From contig CAYRDY010000036.1 of NCBI GenBank assembly GCA_964423195.1, positions 1 to 20,246 of the forward strand: 20,246 nucleotides of DNA. The letters are read 5' to 3'. Shown here piece after piece: positions 1 to 6,476 of this stretch. A model generated the notes under the pieces. That model was not told where the DNA came from. It searched no databases and saw nothing but the letters and a program-made list of their open reading frames with translations. Numbering within the stretch: the first letter of the stretch is position 1; the number at the start of each line of letters is the position of its first letter. A program made the translations under genes and the position numbers. This stretch comes from CAKRHR01 sp964423195 (GTDB lineage: Bacteria > Bacillota > Clostridia > Lachnospirales > Lachnospiraceae).

Positions 1-8
1 AAATACCT

Positions 9-1760
9 CTATTTAATCAAATATACATTTAACAAATTTGTCGATTGTACGAGTTCTTTATCTTCAAAATCACGAAGATAGCTCTCCGCTCTCTCGTCAT
101 TTGGGTTTGTGAGAATAATGCTGCCTTCATACAAAGCATATTCTATATCACTGAACTCAATCAGATGAATACTTTGACTCGGAATGGTAAATTGAAGATA
201 CTTAGGATTGACACTGTATGGGTCTGTATCTGGATTTTTTACATAATATATGTCATTCTCCGTATAGGAAGATCTTATAGACAACATAATAGGAACCGTG
301 CTGCTGTCAAATGATTGTCTGGCATCATTCATATATCTGCTTCCCAAACATCCTATTATTACATTAAATAATAAAATATAAACAACAATAATTTTTACAC
401 GATACTTTTTTATAAAACTTGATGCAAACAAGATAATAAAAGTTAAAGCCATAATTACAGAAATCCAGCAAATTGTCTTCACAACGTCATCATTCAGGTT
501 ATCCCAGAAAGCTCCGATGATTGGACTGCATATGCTGTTAAAAAATCCAAGCGAATTCTTTAATCTGAATAATATTTTCCTTGCACCACAAGCAAATGCT
601 ATCGCCGAAATAATAACTCCATATTTAACCTCCTTGCATTTTAGAATGGTATAAGTAAAGCAGAGAAATAAAAATGGCCCCAAGGCATTTTCCATGTAAC
701 GACTATAAACAATAAGATCTTTACGATCTTGCCATGCCATCGTCTGCATTGAACAGAGAATAAACATTGCAATAAGTGAAAAAACACACCAGAACTTGAT
801 AATATAATTATCCTGGAAAAAGTGTTTGGACTTTATATTATTCCATGTCTCTTTAATAAACTGAATGAGTCCGACAGGAAGCGTAAAGACGGTCCCAATA
901 AGCAGATAGAATAATTTCCCGCCCATAGATTCAATAAAAAGTTTTAAATTATTAAATATTCTATCAAGGTATACAGAAACTGTTTCCAGATTAATAGAAA
1001 CATTATTCATATTAGAGATCTGCGAATTTTGCCAAAATCCGGAAATTTGAATTTGCTTTATCACGCTATTAAATAAATAACCAGAAAAAATGAATGCAAT
1101 AATTCCCACAAATATCCATGGTGATTTTCTATGCTTTAAGACAATAAAAAACAGGCACAGGACTCCCACCGCAATAATTCCGACGGACCGCGCATGTACA
1201 AAGTACATATAAATCAATACCAAAACATTCGCTATCAAAACTTTAAAAGTAAAACGTTCGTTTAATTTTACTAACAAATATGTGGCAAGCCACATCAAAA
1301 AATACAGCAACGTCTCACTCCACGCCACCTGACCATAGATGATATTGCTTGGATAAATAATAGTAATTAAACTTAAAAAACATAGAGTAATCTTATGAAT
1401 TTTCGGGAATAATTTTTCCCCGAAAGAAAAGCACAGAAAGTATGAGGCTATCAGCAAAATCATGTTTAAGATTATAGCGGCTTTATACCATAATTCCGGC
1501 GTTGGAAGGATCTTGATAATCGGAACAAGTAAAAGACTATATCCCAGTGAGTAGTACGGTGTCTCGGAGATCAATTCGTGCCAGTCATATCCAGCGATGG
1601 ATGCAGCATTTCCCCAGTATCCAAACTCATCATTCAAAACAGCAATATAATCAAGTCTGCGTATATTGATCAAACAGAGTACAGAGATCAGAGCAATGCA
1701 CATAACATGAAAAACATATTCATTTTTCAGAAATTTCTGTAACTTCCTATTGATATTCAC
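9..1760 (-). CDS. Polytopic membrane protein, GT-C glycosyltransferase-like
   Basis: 583 aa from the chosen start, with about eleven hydrophobic helices. After the first helix comes LDYIAVLNDEFGYWGNAASIAG, where D44/E45 match the acidic motif in the first outer loop of GT-C enzymes (GT39/ArnT/PMT-like). ETPYYSLGYSLLLVPI follows as the usual loop leading to helix two. The last about 110 residues form a small outer domain (NDIYYVKNPDTDPYS). It would take sugar from a polyprenyl-phosphate donor and add it to a glycan or protein outside the membrane; substrate unknown. A TTG at 1775 is possible, but GGAG at 1770-1773 is 9 bases before GTG 1760, which I prefer. The stop is 8 bases from the window edge. 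Composition is AT-rich but less than in the GT2 pair. Confidence 0.75.
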   Translation of the reverse strand: MNINRKLQKFLKNEYVFHVMCIALISVLCLINIRRLDYIAVLNDEFGYWGNAASIAGYDWHELISETPYYSLGYSLLLVPIIKILPTPELWYKAAIILNMILLIASYFLCFSFGEKLFPKIHKITLCFLSLITIIYPSNIIYGQVAWSETLLYFLMWLATYLLVKLNERFTFKVLIANVLVLIYMYFVHARSVGIIAVGVLCLFFIVLKHRKSPWIFVGIIAFIFSGYLFNSVIKQIQISGFWQNSQISNMNNVSINLETVSVYLDRIFNNLKLFIESMGGKLFYLLIGTVFTLPVGLIQFIKETWNNIKSKHFFQDNYIIKFWCVFSLIAMFILCSMQTMAWQDRKDLIVYSRYMENALGPFLFLCFTYTILKCKEVKYGVIISAIAFACGARKILFRLKNSLGFFNSICSPIIGAFWDNLNDDVVKTICWISVIMALTFIILFASSFIKKYRVKIIVVYILLFNVIIGCLGSRYMNDARQSFDSSTVPIMLSIRSSYTENDIYYVKNPDTDPYSVNPKYLQFTIPSQSIHLIEFSDIEYALYEGSIILTNPNDERAESYLRDFEDKELVQSTNLLNVYLIK

Positions 1761-1769
1761 TGACGCCAA

Positions 1770-1773
1770 CTCC
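1770..1773 (-). promoter_or_regulatory. Ribosome binding site choosing a GTG start
   Basis: GGAG on the minus strand is 9 bases before the in-frame GTG at 1758-1760. The upstream TTG at 1773-1775 overlaps this site and so is an unlikely start. Confidence 0.5.
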
Positions 1774-1780
1774 AATTGAT

Positions 1781-2188
1781 CTATACTTTTTTCTTTTTTA
1801 TAAAAGATAAGAACTCATCATAATTTCTTATATAATCTTCTTCGTTATAATAATCAGAGGCTAAAACCATCAATACTGCATCATTCGAAAAATCATACAT
1901 TTCTCGCCACATATCATTGGCAATATAAAGCCCCTCATATGGTTGATCGAGAAAGACCGTTTCTCTCTCTGTACCATTATCCAGAAGAATCTTACAAGAT
2001 CCATGGATGCATATGAGAATCTGCTCCAAAGATTTATGCGCATGGAAACCCCTGCGTACACCTTGGCCTGTATCATACATATAGTAAACTCTTTTGATTT
2101 CAAAAGGAATGTCCTTAAACGCTTCCAAAGCAACCAGCTGCCCTCTGTCATCGCCATGCTGCTGAAAGGTATATTTAATCACCTGCAT
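1781..2188 (-). CDS. fdtA: dTDP-4-oxo-6-deoxyglucose 3,4-ketoisomerase (FdtA/QdtA, WxcM-like cupin)
   Basis: Small single-domain cupin, 135 aa, the normal length for sugar 3,4-ketoisomerases. It would convert dTDP-4-keto-6-deoxyglucose to the 3-keto sugar on the path to dTDP-3-amino-3,6-dideoxyhexoses such as Fuc3NAc or Qui3NAc. HGDDRGQLVALEAF (11-24) and VYYMYDTGQGVRRGFHAHK are hallmark segments; H49 and H51 fall at the numbers reported for the catalytic histidines of FdtA from Aneurinibacillus. The cupin core continues with QILICIHGSCKILLDNG. FdtA (galacto product) and QdtA (gluco product) cannot be told apart by eye. GGAG lies 8 bases before the ATG. The expected aminotransferase and acyltransferase are not in the window and may lie beyond base 1. 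Confidence 0.88.
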   Translation of the reverse strand: MQVIKYTFQQHGDDRGQLVALEAFKDIPFEIKRVYYMYDTGQGVRRGFHAHKSLEQILICIHGSCKILLDNGTERETVFLDQPYEGLYIANDMWREMYDFSNDAVLMVLASDYYNEEDYIRNYDEFLSFIKKKKV

Positions 2189-2207
2189 TATGACTACTCC
2201 AATTATT

Positions 2208-3161
2208 TCATTTTTTCTTTAAGTTAAACTCTCGAATAAATCCATAATCATCCAAAAATCCTAAATTGTGTTTAGGACAACAAATAATAGAATTCCTTAA
2301 ACATCTCAAAATGGCTCTTTTGGGCTCTTTAAAACAAAAATATAAAATTTTTTGTAAATTGTTTGATCTTTTCAAAATATTATTTCTTCGAATTCTTTTA
2401 CTTGCAAACAAATCACTGTAATTAAGAGATATATATTTATCTAATTTTATATTATCTAAATTAAGTTTAGGTTTTTTCTTGGTTGATGTTGAAATTCCTG
2501 TTCCGAATTCATATCCAATTAATGGACTACTAATAAAAATTATTTTTTCATTATTTAGGAGCATTAAAACTTGAACTAAATCTTCTGTATATATAACAAT
2601 GTCTTTTATCTTCTTTAAATATTTAGTTATATAAATTGTGTTAAAAAACATCGAAGCCCCAGAGATATAATCGGCATAGACAATGACATTTTTCTTTATT
2701 TTTGAATAATTTCTCTTTTTAAAAGGTTCTTCGTCCAAAGGGGCATGAAAATAACTTTTCTTTATTATATTATCTTGAATTGAGTAACTTGCCAATTCTC
2801 CCGCTAACCACTTAGCATTAGTTATTTCCATTCGCTCATACACATCAGATAGTACATTTTCATTATATAAAATATCCCCTGCACCAATACATTTAACATA
2901 TTTTCCTCTTGCATGTTGTAGGGAACGAAGGATATTTTTTACTGTCCCTAGATTTTTATCTGATGGAGAAAAAAAATAATTATTAAAATCATATTTTTCT
3001 AAATATTTTTTTATCTCTTTTCCCCAATATCTGTTGGATGCATCATCTGCAAAAATTATTTCAAAGTTTTTTAAACTTTGAAATAAAATTGATTTAACAG
3101 TCAGAAGTATCTGTTGTAAACTATTATTGTAGCTTAAAACAATAATACTAAAAATAATCAT
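2208..3161 (-). CDS. GT2 glycosyltransferase, very AT-rich
   Basis: Family 2 glycosyltransferase, 317 aa. The N-terminus FSIIVLSYNN, FEIIFADDAS with D39/D40, and NLGTVKNILRSLQHARGKYVKCIGAGDILY give the GT-A fold. The metal site reads GAGD (93-96), keeping only the last acidic residue of a DXD. VIYTEDLVQVLML near 190-202 supplies a likely catalytic acid. The Lys/Arg-rich C-terminus lacks membrane helices. The Shine-Dalgarno is weak: AGGA about 11 bases before the ATG. The gene ends 19 bp before the ketoisomerase gene. With its GT2 neighbour it is the most A+T-rich DNA in the window, consistent with recent transfer. The sugar is unknown. Confidence 0.8.
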   Translation of the reverse strand: MIIFSIIVLSYNNSLQQILLTVKSILFQSLKNFEIIFADDASNRYWGKEIKKYLEKYDFNNYFFSPSDKNLGTVKNILRSLQHARGKYVKCIGAGDILYNENVLSDVYERMEITNAKWLAGELASYSIQDNIIKKSYFHAPLDEEPFKKRNYSKIKKNVIVYADYISGASMFFNTIYITKYLKKIKDIVIYTEDLVQVLMLLNNEKIIFISSPLIGYEFGTGISTSTKKKPKLNLDNIKLDKYISLNYSDLFASKRIRRNNILKRSNNLQKILYFCFKEPKRAILRCLRNSIICCPKHNLGFLDDYGFIREFNLKKK

Positions 3162-3243
3162 ATAATCTTAATTCCTATCGCGTTTATTTTTCATTTTATA
3201 TCTCATTTATTCTGCATATATCAGTATGTCTACCTTTGTAAAA

Positions 3244-4062
3244 TTAAATCAAAAATGATAATCCTTTTGTTATAGAACAAAAGAATCTTTGAAAGATTCC
3301 CCAGTTCCTAAATTGCGTCATGTATAAATTCATACTTTTTAAATAAATTTTTAATTTTTTAATTTTATTTAAATATGTATCTATGGTTACACTATGATTG
3401 TGTACTATTTCGGCCTCCCTACAACAATAGCAGAGATATTTTTTATTAATCATTTTTTCTGCTAAAATATCTTCTTCAAAATATAAAAACGTTCTTTTAT
3501 CAAAATAGTCAATGTCTTGCATCATTTTTGTTGTGACAAGAAGACAGCACCCCTGTGGCTTGTATATTTTAAAAAAATTTTTTCTGCATATTGTTGCCTC
3601 ACGACATTTCCGTTTATATTTAAATATTCCTAAAGACCAATCAAAGGGACTTGGCCTATATACATATTGTTCAATTTCTTTGTGATTTTTATCAAGTACG
3701 CGAGGACAAATACAACCTATTTTTCTATCGCTAACTAATAGGTAATACATCTTATAAATATCAGATAAATTATTAATTATAATATCATTATTAATGATTA
3801 GAACTGAAGAATATCCCAATTTAATGGCTTTTCTTATTCCAATATTGTTGCCTTGAGCATATCCACTATTTCTGTTGTTTTTTATTAAGATAAATTTTAG
3901 AAGAGATCTCGATTCATTCAATATTGTAACAGATTCATTAGGAGATGCATTATCCACAACTATGATATCTTCTGAAAATCCCAAATTTCTTAATTTTTGG
4001 ATTAAATCTATAGTCATTTGATATGTTGCATAATTTAAAATTAATATACAAACTTTATGCAT
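3244..4062 (-). CDS. GT2 glycosyltransferase, AT-rich
   Basis: Family 2 glycosyltransferase, 272 aa. Motifs: VCILILNYATYQMTIDLI at the N-terminus, IIVVDNASPNES (33-44), NNRNSGYAQGNNIGIRKAI (62-80), metal site INNDII with N91-N-D93 in place of DXD, CICPRVLD, and FLYFEEDILAEKM with the likely catalytic Glu/Asp. This is the WbbL-like layout also seen in the GT2 at 16246-17004, but the DNA is far more A+T-rich. AGGAG at 4071-4075 lies 8 bases before the ATG. The C-terminal 50 residues are Lys-rich with a hydrophobic end, suggesting membrane contact. The sugar is unknown. A gap of 82 bp follows, AT-rich, with no clear signal. Confidence 0.83.
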   Translation of the reverse strand: MHKVCILILNYATYQMTIDLIQKLRNLGFSEDIIVVDNASPNESVTILNESRSLLKFILIKNNRNSGYAQGNNIGIRKAIKLGYSSVLIINNDIIINNLSDIYKMYYLLVSDRKIGCICPRVLDKNHKEIEQYVYRPSPFDWSLGIFKYKRKCREATICRKNFFKIYKPQGCCLLVTTKMMQDIDYFDKRTFLYFEEDILAEKMINKKYLCYCCREAEIVHNHSVTIDTYLNKIKKLKIYLKSMNLYMTQFRNWGIFQRFFCSITKGLSFLI

Positions 4063-4092
4063 TTAAACTACTCCTATATTTAAAATCAATCA

Positions 4093-5220
4093 TTAAATTG
4101 TCTCAATAATTTCCCTCATCCGCGCCCACGAGAATCTCTCTGCCTCTTCCCTGACATTCCTTTCCATTTCCCCCGCCTTATTCTCTGCGAAGAATCGGTT
4201 CACGGCCTCAGCCAGCGCCTTCGGGTTTTTCTCTGGGACGACATATCCTGTTCTCCCGTCGGCAACGACTTCCGGCAGGCCGCCGACATCCGTCACAATG
4301 ACCGGCTTCTCAAAACCAAAAGCGATCTGCACGATACCGCTCTGGGTCGCGGATTCATATGGGAGGACGACTAAGTCTGCCGCCGCAAAGAATTTTTCCA
4401 CCTCGTTATCCGGGATATATCCGTCAATGATCCGGATATTTTCTTCAACATGGTTTTCTTTGATGAGATCGACATAGCTTTCCTTTTTTCCGTCAAAATC
4501 ACCAACGATATATAATATGACTTTGTCCGTTTTTTCTCTGATCATCGGCATGGCGTTGATGAGATGCCTTAGGCCTTTGTATTCACGGACAAAACCAAAG
4601 AATAGAAGGATGCGCTCCTCCTTGCCAATGCCCAGCTCTTTGCGGGCTTCCTCTTTGCTCATCCCTTTGAATTTGAATGCGTTAAATGTCGGAAGAACCG
4701 TCTGTTGATATCTGGCATCCTTTTTGATCGTCAGCAGGTCTTTTGTGTCCATTGTGGACTGGGTGATGAAATAATCGCCGTTCTTTAGCACAAGCCTCGT
4801 CAGAAATTTATCCATCGGGAACCGCTCATGCGGGAAGACATTATGGCACAAAAATAACTTCTTGATGCCCCTGCCAAGTGTCCTCTCCATAATCCAATAG
4901 CATGGCGCAAAATAAGGATGCCACCACTGGAAGATGACCAGATCGGGTCTGGATTTTTTTATCTTTAAGGCACTGGAAACGCAATTCAATGGGTTGGCCG
5001 TGTTGATCCAGTATTTTGTACCGTCGATTTTAAAGGCGTCGTTGCTATAATCTTTCTGCTCTTTTTTGAACAGAAATTTGGGATACTGCATCTTAAATGA
5101 GACCATGGCCACATGATATTTTTGTCTCAAAGTCCTGTACATCATCCCTGTGTAATGCGAAATCCCGCCTTTATATGGATAGACGGGACCGACCATGACG
5201 ATACGTTTCAAGCCTTTCAT
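4093..5220 (-). CDS. GT4 glycosyltransferase
   Basis: Family 4 glycosyltransferase, 375 aa. The N-terminus RIVMVGPVYPYKGGISHYTG has the glycine-rich loop, and VIFQWWHPYFAPCYW and LCHNVFPHE follow. The donor domain starts near 204 with ILLFFGFVREYKGLRHLI. The usual EX7E reads YESATQSGIVQIAFGF, with E289 present but the second glutamate replaced around V297/Q298, then KPVIVTDVGGLPEVV. From memory this ATQSG form is normal for one GT4 branch, so I do not call it inactive. An open frame runs upstream to a TTG at 5259, but AGGTG at 5226-5230 precedes the ATG at 5220 by 5 bases, so I start there. It is the last gene before the drop in G+C; the gap to the DPM1-like gene is 65 bp. Confidence 0.88.
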   Translation of the reverse strand: MKGLKRIVMVGPVYPYKGGISHYTGMMYRTLRQKYHVAMVSFKMQYPKFLFKKEQKDYSNDAFKIDGTKYWINTANPLNCVSSALKIKKSRPDLVIFQWWHPYFAPCYWIMERTLGRGIKKLFLCHNVFPHERFPMDKFLTRLVLKNGDYFITQSTMDTKDLLTIKKDARYQQTVLPTFNAFKFKGMSKEEARKELGIGKEERILLFFGFVREYKGLRHLINAMPMIREKTDKVILYIVGDFDGKKESYVDLIKENHVEENIRIIDGYIPDNEVEKFFAAADLVVLPYESATQSGIVQIAFGFEKPVIVTDVGGLPEVVADGRTGYVVPEKNPKALAEAVNRFFAENKAGEMERNVREEAERFSWARMREIIETI

Positions 5221-5225
5221 AAACA

Positions 5226-5230
5226 CACCT
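5226..5230 (-). promoter_or_regulatory. Ribosome binding site choosing a GT4 start
   Basis: AGGTG on the minus strand lies 5 bases before the ATG at 5220. The longer reading from TTG at 5259 would add 13 residues that precede the beta strand expected at the N-terminus of the fold. Confidence 0.5.
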
Positions 5231-5285
5231 GTCCGATAGATTTTGGAACCTCTCACCAACGCAGCCCAGGGTCTCTCTGATTTTA

Positions 5286-6335
5286 TCAGGACTGATTTTC
5301 ATCAGCTCTTCTCATTTCAGCACCCGTGAGCACCTCTTCCATAATGTCATAATCCTTCGATTTGTCTTCGTACATTTTTTTCTTGGCTTCGTGTCCTGGG
5401 CCATAATCCATCTTTCGCAGCTGGAATTGTATTTCCTGCAGCAGCTTCCGGTTCCCGGCGATCACATCCGCTAACATACCGATCACTTCGCACAGAACCG
5501 CGATGATGATCAGCATACTCGCAAGGATCAGCGACTGCACATGACCGCTCCCCTGCCCCATGATAAAGTAAACCAGATACCGGATGCCCAGCGCAATGCC
5601 GACGATGCCGAAGATCGCGGCGATAAGGGTGAATACCGCCCACGGCCGGTACATCATATATGCCCTGCCGATCGTCAGCACAGACTTTTTTACATAGCCA
5701 AACATACTCTGGGACAGCCTCGACTCGCGGAGATCCGGATTTGTGCGGATCGGCACGGATGTCACGGCCATCTTGTTCCTGCCTGCCTGAACGATCGTCT
5801 CCAAAGTGTAAGTGTACTCGTTGAAGACATTCAGGCGCATCGCCGTGCTGCGGCTGAATGCACGGAAGCCGCTCGGCGCGTCCGGTATATCTGTCCTGGA
5901 TGCCTTGCGCACGACCCAGCTCCCCAGGTGCTGGAGTTTCTTTTTCAGAAATGAGAAATGCGCGGTGTCATCAATCGGGCGCTCGCCGACCACCATGCCG
6001 GCCTCCCCGCGCAGGATCGGCTGTATCAACTTTTCGATGTCAGCGCCGCAGTACTGGTTGTCCGCGTCCGTGTTGACGATGATGTCGGCGCCGTTTCTCA
6101 GACAGGCGTCCAGCCCCGCCATGAAGCCTCTGGCAAGTCCTTTATTGTTTCTGAAATTGACAATATAGTTGACGCCCCAGTTTTTGGCAACCTCCACCGT
6201 GTTGTCCCGGCTCCCGTCATTGATGATCAGATATTCGATCACGTCGATGCCGTCTATGTGTTTTGGCAGATCGTTCAGAGTGACCTCCAAAGTCTCGGCC
6301 TCATTGTAGCAGGGAATCTGAATGATCAGTTTCAT
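5286..6335 (-). CDS. GT2 polyprenyl-phosphate sugar synthase-like (DPM1 family) with two C-terminal membrane helices
   Basis: Family 2 glycosyltransferase of the dolichol-phosphate-mannose synthase type, 349 aa. Motifs: IPCYNEAETL (7-16), LIINDGSRDNT (37-46), NNKGLARGFMAGLD (63-75), metal site NTDADNQY with D90-A-D92, and DAPSGFRAFSR (152-162). Two membrane helices follow (about 233-257 and 267-292), then a charged cytoplasmic tail of about 57 residues. Family members with this layout move a sugar from a nucleotide donor to polyprenyl phosphate, giving a lipid-P-sugar that is flipped outward. The two GT-C-like proteins in this window are natural users (inference). The Shine-Dalgarno is weak. 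It begins after the 141-bp AT-rich gap, so it may open a separate transcript. Confidence 0.85.
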   Translation of the reverse strand: MKLIIQIPCYNEAETLEVTLNDLPKHIDGIDVIEYLIINDGSRDNTVEVAKNWGVNYIVNFRNNKGLARGFMAGLDACLRNGADIIVNTDADNQYCGADIEKLIQPILRGEAGMVVGERPIDDTAHFSFLKKKLQHLGSWVVRKASRTDIPDAPSGFRAFSRSTAMRLNVFNEYTYTLETIVQAGRNKMAVTSVPIRTNPDLRESRLSQSMFGYVKKSVLTIGRAYMMYRPWAVFTLIAAIFGIVGIALGIRYLVYFIMGQGSGHVQSLILASMLIIIAVLCEVIGMLADVIAGNRKLLQEIQFQLRKMDYGPGHEAKKKMYEDKSKDYDIMEEVLTGAEMRRADENQS

Positions 6336-6385
6336 TTTCTGGTTCTCACTTCCGATTTTCCTCTATGAAGTATAATGGCTTTTTT

Positions 6386-6417
6386 ACTATAACACTTATT
6401 TTTGAAATTGGCTACAA
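6386..6417 (-). promoter_or_regulatory. Possible extended -10 promoter in the 141-bp gap
   Basis: The gap 6336-6476 is A+T-rich and the largest unexplained non-repeat gap in the window. On the minus strand TGTTATAGT (6386-6394) fits an extended -10 element. TTGTAG at 6412-6417 is 20 bases further up, too far for a good -35, so any promoter would rely on the extended -10. It would drive the DPM1-like gene and those after it. Nothing else is recognised in the gap. Confidence 0.3.
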
Positions 6418-6476
6418 TTAATTGACTGAAAATGTAATTTTTTTGGTGCAAAATAATCTTTACATCAGACGCTCGT

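Larger units (their letters stand above)
1..4090. other. AT-rich segment, probably an exchanged cassette
   Basis: Base composition changes near 4.08 kb, in the 30-bp gap between the GT4 and the GT2 genes. Hand counts of G+C per 60 bases give 11 at 2401-2460, 12 at 3301-3360 and 19 at 601-660, against 36 at 4201-4260 and 44 at 14101-14160. The two GT2 genes at 2208-4062 are the most extreme, with many AAA, AAT and ATA codons. Gene order and strand continue unchanged, so the segment joins the same operon. No transposase or flanking repeat is visible. Confidence 0.7.

Noticed and set aside
3215..3242. TTTACA-16-TATATG on the minus strand as a promoter between two GT2 genes
   Set aside because: Such matches are expected by chance in DNA this A+T-rich, and the gap is only 82 bp.
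4093..5220. Inactive GT4 because the second EX7E glutamate is missing
   Set aside because: The ATQSG form appears, from memory, in many intact members of that branch, and the rest of the protein is complete.
5541..6368. Several plus-strand frames opposite the DPM1-like gene
   Set aside because: They are antisense to a gene with full GT2 motifs and show no domain or start signal of their own.
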